In this document: positions 18,258 to 27,692 of the stretch, one piece after another
Layout of the letters: every line of letters begins with the position of its first letter
Numbering within the stretch: position 1 is the stretch's first letter
Assembly: GCF_015070875.1 (NCBI RefSeq)
Contig: NZ_JADDIV010000005.1
Span: 310,001-374,000, forward strand
Direction of reading: 5' to 3'
From: Ramlibacter pallidus
GTDB lineage: Bacteria; Pseudomonadota; Gammaproteobacteria; Burkholderiales; Burkholderiaceae_C
DNA length: 64,000 nucleotides
Made by a program: the position numbers and the translations under genes
Notes under the pieces: generated by a model
The model's database searches: none
What the model was told of the DNA's origin: nothing
The model's input: only the letters and a program-made list of their open reading frames with translations

Positions 18258-19178
18258 ATGCCTTCCAGCCCGGCGAGCGCGACGCGCAGCCTCATCGATG
18301 CGGTGCCGCCCCACGCGTACTTCGCCGTGAGCGCCGTGTTCCATTACCTCGGACCGTCCTTCGCCGTGCTGCTGTTCGCGCAGGTGGCGCCCCTCGGCGT
18401 CGCCTGGCTGCGGATCGCCATCGCCGCGGCCCTGCTGGCGGCATGGGCGCGGCCGTGGCGCCTGCTCGCCCGCCTGGCACCGGGCGAGCTCCGCCTCGTC
18501 GTGCTGCTGGGCATCGTGCTCGCGGGCATGAACGGCGTGTTCTACCTGGCGATCGCGCAGCTGCCGCTGGCGACCGTCGGCGCCATCGAGTTCATCGGCC
18601 CCGTCGTCCTGGCCGTGCTCGGGGTGCGTTCGTCGCGCAACGCCTGGGCGCTCGTGACCACCGTCGCCGGGCTCCTTTGCCTGGTGCAGCTTCGGCTGCC
18701 CGAGGAACCGCTGGCCTTCGGCTATGCGCTGGCGAACGCGGCGCTGTTCGCCGCGTACGTGGTGGTCGGGCACCGGCTCGCATCCACCGCAAGGGACACG
18801 ACCGCGGTGGAGCGGCTGGCTTGTGCCATGGTCGTCGCGGCCTTCGCCAGCCTGCCTTTCGGTGGCGCGGATGCGTTGCCGGCGCTGCGAGATCCCGGGC
18901 TGTTCGCCGCGGCGGCCGGGGTGGCGGTCTCATCCTCGGTGGTGCCGTACCTCTGCGACCAGCTGGCCATGCGCCGCCTGCCACGCGCATCCTTCTCGCT
19001 GTTCCTCGCGCTGCTGCCGGCGGTGGCCGTGGTGATCGGCTACCTGGTGCTGGGGCAGCGGCTCAGCGCGCTCGAAGGCTTCGGCGTGTTGCTCGTGGTC
19101 GCGGGCGTGGCCCTGCACCGGCCCGCCGGCACGTCCGGGGCGCAGGCAGGGCGCGCGCCTGCGGGCCGCCGGGCCTGA
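18258..19178 (+). CDS. EamA family exporter (RhtA-like)
   Basis: 306-aa inner-membrane protein of the drug/metabolite transporter superfamily with ten predicted helices arranged as two EamA repeats (about residues 15-140 and 155-285). Resembles RhtA-type threonine/homoserine exporters. Divergent from an Lrp/AsnC regulator, which supports amino-acid efflux. GGAAGAATACCCCG precedes the ATG at 18258. Substrate is inferred, not shown. Confidence 0.85.
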   Translation: MPSSPASATRSLIDAVPPHAYFAVSAVFHYLGPSFAVLLFAQVAPLGVAWLRIAIAAALLAAWARPWRLLARLAPGELRLVVLLGIVLAGMNGVFYLAIAQLPLATVGAIEFIGPVVLAVLGVRSSRNAWALVTTVAGLLCLVQLRLPEEPLAFGYALANAALFAAYVVVGHRLASTARDTTAVERLACAMVVAAFASLPFGGADALPALRDPGLFAAAAGVAVSSSVVPYLCDQLAMRRLPRASFSLFLALLPAVAVVIGYLVLGQRLSALEGFGVLLVVAGVALHRPAGTSGAQAGRAPAGRRA

Positions 19179-19329
19179 GGGGCAACCTCTGCGCCGGCGG
19201 CGGTCGGCGCGGCCCGCCAGGACCAGCACGAGTGCGGTGGCGCCCAGCACCAGGACGGAGAGCCCGCCCCAGACGATCGCCAGCGAACCAGGATCCAGCA
19301 TGCGGTTTCACTTTCGGCGTGGCATCGGT

Positions 19330-20772
19330 TCAGGGGCGCGTGCGGGCGAGTTCGGTGGCCGGCGGGCTGGCGTCGCCGCGCAGCGGTCCGTCCCAGCCGC
19401 CACCCAGCGCGCGGACCAGGGCGACCGTCGCCTGGAACTGGGCCGACCGCACCTGCAGCGCCTGCCGCCGGTTGCGCAGCTCGCTGCGCCGCGCATCCAG
19501 CAGTTCGAGCTGGCTGACCAGGCCGTTGCGGTAGCGCGTGTCCGACAGCGTCGTCGCGCGCCGCGCGGCATCGACCGCGCGGCCCTGGGCCTGCGCCTGT
19601 TCGTGCAGCAAGCGCAGCGACGCGAGCTGGTCTTCCACCTCGCGGAAGGCGACCAGCACTTCGCCGCGGTACCGGGCCAGGGCGGCATCCAGTTCCGCCT
19701 GGGCCTGCTGCACGCCGGCCTCGCGCCGCCCGCCGTCGAAGATCGGCAGCGACAGCAGCGCGCTCACGGTCCACGCGCGCGCCGACCAGCGCAGCAGGTC
19801 GCCCAGCTCGGGCGAGGCGAAGCCGCCGCTGCCCGTGAGCGACAGGTCCGGGAACCAGGCGGCGCGGGCCACGCCGACGCGCGCCTGCGCGGCGAGCAGC
19901 GAGGATTGCGCAGCCGCCACGTCGGGCCGCCGGGCGAGCACGGTGGCCGGCACGCCGGGCGGGATCACCGGCAGCTGCGCCTTCCAGTCGGCCGGTGCCA
20001 GGGCGAACTGGGATGCCGCATCGCCCACCAGCACCGCCAATGCGTGTTCCAGCGTGGCGCGCTGCCGGTCCAGCGCCAGGGCGTCGGCCTCCGTGGCGGC
20101 GACCTCCGCCTCCACGCGCACGACGTCGAGCTCCGCCAGGTCGCCGGCGGCATGGCGGCGTTGCGTGAGATGGAGCGTGCTGCGGTGCGCCTGCACGGTC
20201 TCGCGCACGATGGCGCGTTCGACGTCGATCGCGCGCAGTGCCAGGTAGACCTGCGCCGTCTCCGCCTGCACCAGCAAGCGCGTGCTTTGCAGCAGGGCCT
20301 CGCGCGCCTGCGCATCGAGCGCGGCGGCGTCGCGGCGGCCGGTCGCGCGGCCGAACAGGTCGGGCTCGTAGGCGAACTGCACGCCCGCCTGCCACAGGGT
20401 GGCGGGGGCGGCGCCGGTGGCGGTGTTGGCGCCGGCCTGCCGGCCGACACCCGCGCCCGCACCCACCTGCGGCAGACGATCAGCATTGGCGGCCCGCACC
20501 AGTGCACGGGCCTGCGCCACGCGCGCCGCGGCTTCCTGGATGCTGGTGTTGCGCTCCGCGGCCTGCGCGACGAGCGCGTCGAGCACCGGGTCGGCGAACG
20601 CCTGCCACCAGCGGCCGCGGTCCTGCGCCTCCGCGGGCGCGGCCTGGGTCCAGCGGCCGGCTTCCTTGAAGGCGACGGGCGGCTCCGGCTGCGCGGGCAG
20701 CTCGGGCAAGGCGGTCGCGCAGCCGGCCAGCAGCAGGGCGGCGACCAGGGGGAGAAGTCTGGGAATGGGCAC
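19330..20772 (-). CDS. opcM: RND efflux outer-membrane lipoprotein (OpcM/OprM, NodT family)
   Basis: 480-aa outer-membrane factor. Signal peptide with lipobox LLLAGC (cysteine at about residue 17), then two OEP repeats of the trimeric alpha-barrel channel (about 65-265 and 280-465). The GTG start is preferred because GGAGGACTGAAC places a consensus ribosome-binding site 7 nt away, overlapping the end of the pump gene. Last gene of the efflux operon; forms the exit duct for the adaptor and pump encoded upstream. Confidence 0.9.
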   Translation of the reverse strand: MPIPRLLPLVAALLLAGCATALPELPAQPEPPVAFKEAGRWTQAAPAEAQDRGRWWQAFADPVLDALVAQAAERNTSIQEAAARVAQARALVRAANADRLPQVGAGAGVGRQAGANTATGAAPATLWQAGVQFAYEPDLFGRATGRRDAAALDAQAREALLQSTRLLVQAETAQVYLALRAIDVERAIVRETVQAHRSTLHLTQRRHAAGDLAELDVVRVEAEVAATEADALALDRQRATLEHALAVLVGDAASQFALAPADWKAQLPVIPPGVPATVLARRPDVAAAQSSLLAAQARVGVARAAWFPDLSLTGSGGFASPELGDLLRWSARAWTVSALLSLPIFDGGRREAGVQQAQAELDAALARYRGEVLVAFREVEDQLASLRLLHEQAQAQGRAVDAARRATTLSDTRYRNGLVSQLELLDARRSELRNRRQALQVRSAQFQATVALVRALGGGWDGPLRGDASPPATELARTRP

Positions 20773-20774
20773 GT

Positions 20775-23700
20775 TCAGTCCTCCGAGGAGTGGCGCGGCG
20801 CGGCGGGGAGCGGTCGCGCATCGGCGCCGCCGGCGAAGCCTTCGAAGTGCGGGGCCTGGCCGTGCTGGCGCAGTGGCCGGTTGCCGGCCAGCCGGCGCAG
20901 CACGACGTAGAAGACGGGCGTGAGGAACAGGCCGAAGGCCGTCACCCCGATCATCCCGCTGAAGACGGCGATGCCCATGTCGCGGCGCATCTCCGAGCCG
21001 GCGCCGGTGGACAACACCAGCGGCAGCACGCCCATCACGAACGCCAGCGAGGTCATCAGGATGGGGCGCAGGCGCAGGCGGCTCGCCTCGATCGCGGCCT
21101 GCACGGGCGTGCGGCCGGCGAACTCCAGCTCGCGCGCGAACTCCACGATCAGGATCGCGTTCTTGGCCGACAGCCCGACGAGCACCATCAACCCGATCTG
21201 CGTGAACACGTTGCTCTCGCTGCCGGACAGCCACACGCCCGTCATCGCGGCGAACACGCCCATCGGGACGATCAGGATGATCGACAGGGGCAGCGTCAGG
21301 CTCTCGTACTGCGCGGCGAGCACCAGGAACACCAGCAGGATCGCGAGCGGGAAGACCCACATCGCCGAGTTGCCGGCCAGGATCTCCTGGTACGTCAGCT
21401 CCGTCCACTCGAAGGTGATGCCCTGCGGCAGCGTCTCGGCGGCGATGCGCTTCACCGCTTCCTGTGCCTGCCCCGAGGAGAACCCCGGCGCGGGCCCGCC
21501 GTTGATGTCGGCGGTGAGGTAGCCGTTGTAGCGCATGGCACGCTCCGGGCCGAAGCTGGGCTTGACGTTCATCAGGGCCGACAGCGGCACCATCTCGCCG
21601 GAGCTGGAGCGCACCTTGAGCGCGCCGATGTCCTCGGCGCGCGCGCGGAACGCGGCATCCGCCTGCACGCGCACGGTGTAGGTGCGGCCGAACTGGTTGA
21701 AGTCGTTGACGTAGGCGCTGCCCAGGTAGATCGACAGCGTGTCGAAGATGTCCGGCACGGCCACGCCCAGCTGGCGCGCGCGGGTGCGGTCGATGTCGGC
21801 GTAGAGCTGCGGCACGTTCAGCTGCCAGCTCGTGAACATCCCGGTGAGCTCCGGCGTCTGGTAGGCCTTGCCCATGAAGGCCTTGACGGCATCGTCCATC
21901 GCTTCGTAGCCGAGCGAGCCGCGGTCTTCCAGCTGCAGCTTGAAGCCGCCGGTGGTGCCCAGGCCCTGCACGGGCGGCGGCGGGAACATCACGATGAACG
22001 CGTCCTGGATGCCGGCGAAGGCCTGGTTCAGCTGCCCGGCCACCGCGCCGCCGCTCTGGTCCGCGCGCTTGCGCTCGTCGAACGGCTTGAGCATGGCGAA
22101 CACGATCCCCGAGTTGGAGCTGTTGGTGAAGCCGCTGATCGACAGGCCGGGGAAGGCGAGCGTGCTCTCGACGTTCGGGTTCTTCTGCGCGATCTCGCCC
22201 ATCTTGCGGATCACGGCTTCCGTGCGGTCCAGCGTGGCGCCATCGGGCAGCTGCGCGAAGCCGATCAGGTACTGCTTGTCCTGCGCGGGCACGAAGCCGG
22301 CCGGCACCACCTTGAACAGGCCGATGGTCGCCACCGCCACCACCGCGTACACGCCCAGCATCAGGCCCTTGCGCGCCAGCACGCGCTTGACGCCGCCGCC
22401 GTAGTTCTCGGCGCCGCGCTTGAACACGCGGTTGAAGCCGCGGAACAGCCAGCCGAACGCGCGGTCCATGCCCCGGGTGAGCGCATCCTTGGGCGCGTCG
22501 TGGCCGCGCAGCAGCAGGGCGGCCAGGGCCGGCGACAGCGTCAGCGAGTTGAAGGCGGAGATCACCGTCGAGATCGCGATGGTGACGGCGAACTGCCGGT
22601 AGAACTGGCCGGTCAGGCCGCTGATGAAGGCCAGCGGCACGAACACCGCCACCAGCACCAGCGCGATGGCGATGATCGGCCCGGACACTTCGCGCATGGC
22701 GCGGTACGTCGCTTCGCGCGGCGAGAGCCCGGCCTCGATGTTGCGCTCGACGTTCTCCACCACCACGATGGCGTCGTCCACCACGATGCCGATCGCCAGC
22801 ACCAGGCCGAACAGGCTCAGTGCGTTGATCGAGAAACCGAGCAGGTGCAGCACCGCGAACGTTCCCACCACCGAGACGGGGACAGCCAGCAGCGGGATGA
22901 TGGAGGCGCGCCAGGTCTGCAGGAACAGGATCACCACCAGCACCACCAGCAGGATGGCTTCCAGCAGCGTGTGCACGACCGATTCGATCGAGGCCCGCAC
23001 GAACTGCGTCGGGTCGTAGGCGATGCGGTACTCCACGCCTTCCGGCATGCTCTTCTTGATCTCCTCCATGGTCGCGCGGACCTGCGAGGAGATTTCCAGC
23101 GCGTTGGAGCCGGGCGCCTGGAACACGCCGACGCCGACGGCCGCGTCGTCGTTCAGCAGCGAGCGCAGCGAATAGTCCGCGGCGCCGAGCTCCAGCCGCG
23201 CGACGTCGCGCAGCCGGGTGACGGCACCGTCGGTGCCGGCCTTGATGATGATGTCGCCGAACTCCTGCTCGTTGCGCAGGCGGCCCTGGGCGTTGACCGA
23301 GAGCTGCAGGTCGACGCCCGGCAGCCCCGGCGAGGAGCCCACGGCGCCGGCCGCGGCCTGCACGTTCTGCTCGCGGATCGCGCGCACCACGTCGCTGGCG
23401 GACAGGCCGCTCTGGGCCACCTTCTGCGGGTCCAGCCAGACGCGCATCGCGTACTCCCCGCCGCCCCAGATGGCAACCTCGCCCACCCCCGCGATGCGGG
23501 CCAGGCGGTCACGCACGTTCAGCACCGCGTAGTTGCGCAGGTAGTCCATGCCGTAGCGGCCGTTCGGCGACACGAGGTGCACCACCATCGTGATGTCGGG
23601 CGAGCTCTTGACGGTGGACAGTCCCAGGCGCCGCACTTCCTCGGGCAGCCGCGGCTCGGCCTGCGCCACGCGGTTCTGCACGAGCTGCTGCGCCTTGTCC

Positions 23701-24005
23701 GGGTCGGTGCCCAGGCGGAAGGTGACGCTGAGCGTCATCAGCCCGTCGGTCGTGGCCTGGCTCCCCATGTAGAGCATGCCTTCGACGCCGTTGATGGCCT
23801 CTTCCAGCGGCGTCGCCACCGTTTCGGCGATCACCTTGGGGTTGGCGCCGGGGTAGTTCGCGCGCACCACGATCGTCGGCGGGACGACCTCCGGATATTC
23901 GGAGATCGGCAGCCCGCGCAGTGCGACCAGGCCGGCCAGGAAGATCAGCAGCGACAGCACGCCGGCGAAGATCGGCCGGTCGATGAAGAAGCGGGAGATG
24001 TTCAT
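20775..24005 (-). CDS. ceoB: RND multidrug efflux pump, HAE-1 family (CeoB/BpeF/MexF-like)
   Basis: 1076-aa inner-membrane trimeric proton/drug antiporter, normal length. Starts MNISRFFIDRPIFAGVLS as in MexF/BpeF, has two repeats of large periplasmic domains, and the proton-relay aspartates in GIVVDDAIVVVENVER (near residues 405-420). Gene order with a lipase-like protein, adaptor and channel matches ceoAB-opcM of Burkholderia, which expels chloramphenicol, trimethoprim, fluoroquinolones and salicylate-type compounds. Start overlaps the adaptor stop (ATGA). Confidence 0.93.
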   Translation of the reverse strand: MNISRFFIDRPIFAGVLSLLIFLAGLVALRGLPISEYPEVVPPTIVVRANYPGANPKVIAETVATPLEEAINGVEGMLYMGSQATTDGLMTLSVTFRLGTDPDKAQQLVQNRVAQAEPRLPEEVRRLGLSTVKSSPDITMVVHLVSPNGRYGMDYLRNYAVLNVRDRLARIAGVGEVAIWGGGEYAMRVWLDPQKVAQSGLSASDVVRAIREQNVQAAAGAVGSSPGLPGVDLQLSVNAQGRLRNEQEFGDIIIKAGTDGAVTRLRDVARLELGAADYSLRSLLNDDAAVGVGVFQAPGSNALEISSQVRATMEEIKKSMPEGVEYRIAYDPTQFVRASIESVVHTLLEAILLVVLVVILFLQTWRASIIPLLAVPVSVVGTFAVLHLLGFSINALSLFGLVLAIGIVVDDAIVVVENVERNIEAGLSPREATYRAMREVSGPIIAIALVLVAVFVPLAFISGLTGQFYRQFAVTIAISTVISAFNSLTLSPALAALLLRGHDAPKDALTRGMDRAFGWLFRGFNRVFKRGAENYGGGVKRVLARKGLMLGVYAVVAVATIGLFKVVPAGFVPAQDKQYLIGFAQLPDGATLDRTEAVIRKMGEIAQKNPNVESTLAFPGLSISGFTNSSNSGIVFAMLKPFDERKRADQSGGAVAGQLNQAFAGIQDAFIVMFPPPPVQGLGTTGGFKLQLEDRGSLGYEAMDDAVKAFMGKAYQTPELTGMFTSWQLNVPQLYADIDRTRARQLGVAVPDIFDTLSIYLGSAYVNDFNQFGRTYTVRVQADAAFRARAEDIGALKVRSSSGEMVPLSALMNVKPSFGPERAMRYNGYLTADINGGPAPGFSSGQAQEAVKRIAAETLPQGITFEWTELTYQEILAGNSAMWVFPLAILLVFLVLAAQYESLTLPLSIILIVPMGVFAAMTGVWLSGSESNVFTQIGLMVLVGLSAKNAILIVEFARELEFAGRTPVQAAIEASRLRLRPILMTSLAFVMGVLPLVLSTGAGSEMRRDMGIAVFSGMIGVTAFGLFLTPVFYVVLRRLAGNRPLRQHGQAPHFEGFAGGADARPLPAAPRHSSED

Positions 24006-25201
24006 GCGCGTGCTTCCATCGTGACGACCTGCGGCTGCACCACGGCGCCGGGGCGCACGCGCTGCAGGCCGTTGACGACGATGCGGTCGCCGGGCTTCAG
24101 GCCGCTCTCGACGATGCGCAGGCCGTCGGTGGTCGCGCCCAGGGTGACCGCGCGGTATTCCGCCTTGTTGCCTTCGCCCACCACCAGCACGAACTTCTTG
24201 TCCTGGTCGGTGCCGATTGCGCGGTCGCTCACCAGCAGTGCGCGGGTGGTGCGCGCCTGGCCCATGCGCACGCGCACGAACTGGCCGGGGATCAGGCTGC
24301 CGTCGCGGTTGTCCACGGAGGCGCGCAGGCGGATCGTGCCGCTCTTGGCATCCACCTGGTTGTCGATCAGCTGCAGCCGGCCCTGGTACGGGGTGTCGGC
24401 GGTCGCCGTCGTGCCCATCTGCACCGGGATGCGCTCGATCAGCCCGCGCGCGCTGGCGCCGCCGGGCATGTCCTTCAGCGCGCGCAGGATGACCTGCTCG
24501 TGCGCGTCGAAGCTGGCGTAGATCGGGTTGACCGACACCAGCGTCGTCAGCACGGGCGAGCCGGGGCCGGCCGCCACCAGGTTGCCGGGCGTGACTTCCA
24601 GCTTGCCGATGCGGCCGGCGACCGGCGCGCGCACCTGCGTGTACTGCAGGTTGAGGCGCGCGCCCTGCAGCTGCGCCTGCGCGGCACGCAGGTTGGCCAC
24701 CGATTCGCGCGCCGCGTTGGCGCGTTCCTCGAGTTCACGCTGGGCGATCGCGCTTTCCTCCCACAGCCGCTGCGCGCGCACGAGCTCGCTCTGGGCCTGC
24801 GCCTGGCGCGCCTGCGCGGCGGCGACCTGCGCCTCCGCCCGTTCGACCTCGGCGGCGTAGGGCGCCGGATCGATGGTGATCAGCAGGTCGCCGGGACGCA
24901 CCAGCGCGCCTTCGCGGAAGTGCACCGAGTGGACCGCGCCCGAGACGCGCGAGCGCACCTCGACGCGCTCGACGGCTTCCAGGCGGCCGGAGAACTCGTC
25001 CCAGGCGGTGATCTCGCGCTCGGTGACGACCGCCACCGAGACCTGCGGCGCGGGGGGCGCACTGTTCGCGGTGGCCTGCGCGCGGTCGCCCTGCAGCGCG
25101 ATGACGCCGGCGGCGATGACGGAGAGGCCGGCGGCGGCACCGGCCGCCGTCCAGACGGACCACGGCCGGCGGCCGGACTTCTTCAGGTTTTCTTCTTGCA
25201 T
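24002..25201 (-). CDS. ceoA: RND efflux periplasmic adaptor (CeoA/BpeE/MexE-like)
   Basis: 399-aa membrane-fusion protein. N-terminal membrane anchor (about residues 15-38), lipoyl halves flanking a coiled-coil hairpin at about 100-175 (long run of AEAQVAAAQARQAQAQSELV type), then beta-barrel and membrane-proximal domains. No lipobox cysteine, so it is anchored by the N-terminal helix. Links the pump to the outer-membrane channel; overlaps the pump gene by 4 bp. Confidence 0.93.
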   Translation of the reverse strand: MQEENLKKSGRRPWSVWTAAGAAAGLSVIAAGVIALQGDRAQATANSAPPAPQVSVAVVTEREITAWDEFSGRLEAVERVEVRSRVSGAVHSVHFREGALVRPGDLLITIDPAPYAAEVERAEAQVAAAQARQAQAQSELVRAQRLWEESAIAQRELEERANAARESVANLRAAQAQLQGARLNLQYTQVRAPVAGRIGKLEVTPGNLVAAGPGSPVLTTLVSVNPIYASFDAHEQVILRALKDMPGGASARGLIERIPVQMGTTATADTPYQGRLQLIDNQVDAKSGTIRLRASVDNRDGSLIPGQFVRVRMGQARTTRALLVSDRAIGTDQDKKFVLVVGEGNKAEYRAVTLGATTDGLRIVESGLKPGDRIVVNGLQRVRPGAVVQPQVVTMEARA

Positions 25202-25288
25202 GGTTTCTTTTCCTCTTTTTCGGGATGCACGGGTCCTGCCCGGTGGCGCGCACCGGGATCGGAAAGACGGGAACGGGTCGCGAAGACG

Positions 25289-26107
25289 CTAGGAAGGTGG
25301 CGGCGTCGGCGCGGTCAGGAAGCCTTCGAGCTGCTTGCGCACGGCTTCGGCGCAGGGACAGGGATGCAGCGGTTTTTCGAGCGACTCCGGCCAACCCGTG
25401 AGGGGGACCATGCCGGTGCGCACCGGGATGCCCGCGTGCGCGAGGCGGTTCGCGAAAGCCATCGCCTCGTCGCGCATCGGGTCGTCTTCACCCGCCAGCA
25501 CCAGCGTGGGCGGCAGTCCGGCCAGCCGTTGCGCGTGCGCCGGCACGGCATAGGGATGTTCCGCATCGAGCGGCCGCCGCAGGTACTGCCGCCAGCCGGC
25601 GCTCCACTTGCATTCGACCTGTTCGCGGGTGGCTTCGCGCTGTGAAGCCGTGGCGGTGCACGGGTCGAGCATCGGCGCGACCAGCACCAGTCCGGCCAGT
25701 GTGGGGCCGGCGCGGTCGCGCGCCATCATCGCCACCCCCGCGGCGATGTTGCCGCCGGCTTCTTCGCCCGCGAGGAACAGCGGTGCGCGGGCACCGGCCA
25801 GGCGGGCGCGGGCGCCGTTCACCCATTCGAGCGCGGCGTAGCTGGCCTCCACCGCATCGGGGAAAGGATTCGCCGGTGCGAGCGGGTAACCGATCGTCAC
25901 GACCACCGCGCCCGCTTCCGCGAGCAGCGTGGCCAGGCACTCGCCGCTGTCGACGCCGCCGCTGGTGAAGGCGCCGCCGTGCAGGTGCAGGACGAGCGGC
26001 ACCGTCTGCCCGCGGGGCCGGCGGCCGTCCAGCCGCACCGGCATCGGGGCGTGGCCGGGCAGCACCAGGGGACTGGCGGCGAGGGCGGCGGATGCGGAAC
26101 TTGGCAT
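25289..26107 (-). CDS. llpE: LlpE-like alpha/beta-hydrolase-fold protein lacking catalytic residues
   Basis: 272-aa protein of the hormone-sensitive-lipase type. The HGG oxyanion motif (residues 43-45), YPLAP (74-78) and a GEDDPMRDEAM acid-residue segment (about 207-217) are kept. The nucleophile elbow, usually GDSAGG, reads GEEAGG, with Glu116 in place of Ser. Where HGF is expected, TGWPES (238-242) is found, so the histidine is gone too. It sits between the divergent LysR regulator and ceoA, as llpE does in Burkholderia ceo/bpeEF loci. Probably not an esterase; role in efflux unknown. Confidence 0.8.
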   Translation of the reverse strand: MPSSASAALAASPLVLPGHAPMPVRLDGRRPRGQTVPLVLHLHGGAFTSGGVDSGECLATLLAEAGAVVVTIGYPLAPANPFPDAVEASYAALEWVNGARARLAGARAPLFLAGEEAGGNIAAGVAMMARDRAGPTLAGLVLVAPMLDPCTATASQREATREQVECKWSAGWRQYLRRPLDAEHPYAVPAHAQRLAGLPPTLVLAGEDDPMRDEAMAFANRLAHAGIPVRTGMVPLTGWPESLEKPLHPCPCAEAVRKQLEGFLTAPTPPPS

Positions 26108-26215
26108 GCGACGGAATATAGGCATGAAGTTCGTACGGATAAACAGGCCCCCCGCCAGTTCTCTGTTTCGTTCGCATGAACAATCGCGCTCACAAGAACG
26201 AAGGAAACTTGAGGG

Positions 26216-27184
26216 ATGGACCAGATCCAGGCGATGCGCGTCTTCGCGCGGGTGGTCGAGACCGGCAGCTTCACGAGAGCCGCCGAGACGCTCGACATGC
26301 CCAAGGGTTCCGCGACCAAGCTGGTGCAGCAGCTGGAGACCCGCTTGCGGGTGAAGCTCCTGAACCGGACCACGCGGCGGGTGACGGTGACGCCCGACGG
26401 CGCCGCCTACTACGAGCGGGCGTCGCGGCTGCTCAACGACCTCGACGAGATGGATGCCGCGATGACGCAGGCCAGCGGCAAGCCGAGCGGACGCCTGCGC
26501 GTCGACGTCGGTTCGTCGGTGGCGCTGCTGATCGTCGTGCCGGCGCTGCAGGACTTCTATCGCCGCTACCCGGACATCCAGCTGGACCTGGGCGTGGGCG
26601 ACCGGCCCGTGGACCTGATCACCGACAACGTCGACTGCGTGATCCGCGGCGGCGACCTCATCGAGCAGTCCCTGGTGGCGCGGCGCATCGGCAACCTGGC
26701 GCTGGTGACGGTGGCCACCCCTGTGTACCTGGCGCAGCATGGCGCGCCGGCGAATCCGCAGGAGCTCGAGGCTCGGCACACCATGGTCAACTATTTCTCG
26801 CCACGCACGGGCCGGCCCTATCCGCACATCTTCGAGAAGGACGGCCAGCACATCGAGGTAAGCGGGCGCTACAAGGTGTCGGTCAACGAGAGCAATGCGC
26901 ATCTCGCGGCCGTTCTGGCCGGCCTGGGCATCTCGCAGGTGCCCGAGTTCGCCGCGCAGCCGCACCTGGCAAGCGGCGAGCTGGTGGAAGTGCTGCCCGG
27001 GTGGCGCCATCCGCCGATCCCCATGCACGTGGTGTATCCGCCCAACCGGCACCTGAGCGCGCGCGTGCGCGCCTTCGTGGAGTGGGCGGCGGAGCTGTTC
27101 GCGCAGCATGGGATGGCCGGCGGGCGCGCGGTGCGTGACGTGGCTGCGCCGCCGGCCCGGCGCGAGCCGGAGCTCGCAGCCTGA
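26216..27184 (+). CDS. LysR family regulator of the efflux operon (CeoR/BpeT-like)
   Basis: 322-aa LysR protein: winged helix (VVETGSFTRAAETLDMPKGS, residues 13-32) and effector domain. Transcribed divergently from llpE-ceoAB-opcM across 108 bp, the same order as ceoR and bpeT, which activate their pumps in response to salicylate-like or drug inducers. By position it is the probable activator here. Long Pro/Arg-rich C-terminal tail of about 25 residues. Confidence 0.88.
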   Translation: MDQIQAMRVFARVVETGSFTRAAETLDMPKGSATKLVQQLETRLRVKLLNRTTRRVTVTPDGAAYYERASRLLNDLDEMDAAMTQASGKPSGRLRVDVGSSVALLIVVPALQDFYRRYPDIQLDLGVGDRPVDLITDNVDCVIRGGDLIEQSLVARRIGNLALVTVATPVYLAQHGAPANPQELEARHTMVNYFSPRTGRPYPHIFEKDGQHIEVSGRYKVSVNESNAHLAAVLAGLGISQVPEFAAQPHLASGELVEVLPGWRHPPIPMHVVYPPNRHLSARVRAFVEWAAELFAQHGMAGGRAVRDVAAPPARREPELAA

Positions 27185-27209
27185 GGCGCGGCGGCGCAGT
27201 GGCGGACGC

Positions 27210-27557
27210 TCAGCGGGCGGTGTGAGCCAGCTGCGTGGAAGCCGGCAGCTGGCGCTGGGCCAGGTACTGCGAGCCGCTGTCCTCGCCGGTGAAGGCACGC
27301 ACTTCGTTGCGCGAAGCGATGTAGTCGGCCACGACCGCGTCGCGGGTCGCCGCGCTGCGGAAGCTGCGCAGCGGGTTGTACGTGGTGGACCAGGGGTTCA
27401 CGCCGGCCTTCTTGTAGGCGGCGAGTTCGGCCTGGACTTCGGCGCGCGTCAGCTTGCCGGCGAAGTTGTCGTTGACGACGGTGGGCGACTCGGCGAACGC
27501 GGAACCGGCGAAACCGGCGGCGAGGACGAGGGAGGTGAGGGCGATCTTGGCATTCAT
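27210..27557 (-). CDS. DUF4148 domain secreted protein
   Basis: 115-aa protein with a Sec signal peptide (cleaved after AFA, residue 22) and the DUF4148 core LTRAEVQAELAAYKKAG. DUF4148 proteins are small periplasmic or exported proteins abundant in Burkholderiales with no known function. It is 25 bp downstream of the convergent LysR gene and divergent from an HxlR regulator, with 135 bp between starts. Confidence 0.85.
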   Translation of the reverse strand: MNAKIALTSLVLAAGFAGSAFAESPTVVNDNFAGKLTRAEVQAELAAYKKAGVNPWSTTYNPLRSFRSAATRDAVVADYIASRNEVRAFTGEDSGSQYLAQRQLPASTQLAHTAR

Positions 27558-27692
27558 GATGGAGTCCTTGTGGGTGGTGGGTCAGGTTCCGGTCTCGCTG
27601 CCTGGTGGGTGCGCCGGCCGTGCATGTAATGTAGGAAGCGCGCCTTAGGCAACTCTGAGCGCTCTGTTAGCTGGGAATGAGGAGCAATCGGC

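Noticed and set aside
18930..19301. Minus-strand frame starting with a hydrophobic segment downstream of the channel gene
   Set aside because: Only the first ~35 residues look protein-like; the rest is antisense to the EamA gene and ends inside it.
24217..24492. Short plus-strand ORFs inside the adaptor gene
   Set aside because: Arg-rich shadow frames of ceoA.
20790..24521. 1243-codon open frame antisense to the RND pump
   Set aside because: Antisense of a clear AcrB-type gene; His/Gln/Arg-rich translation without any domain.
27640..27670. GAGCGCTC palindrome between the DUF4148 and HxlR genes
   Set aside because: Only 8 bp, common by chance at this GC content, with no extension of symmetry.
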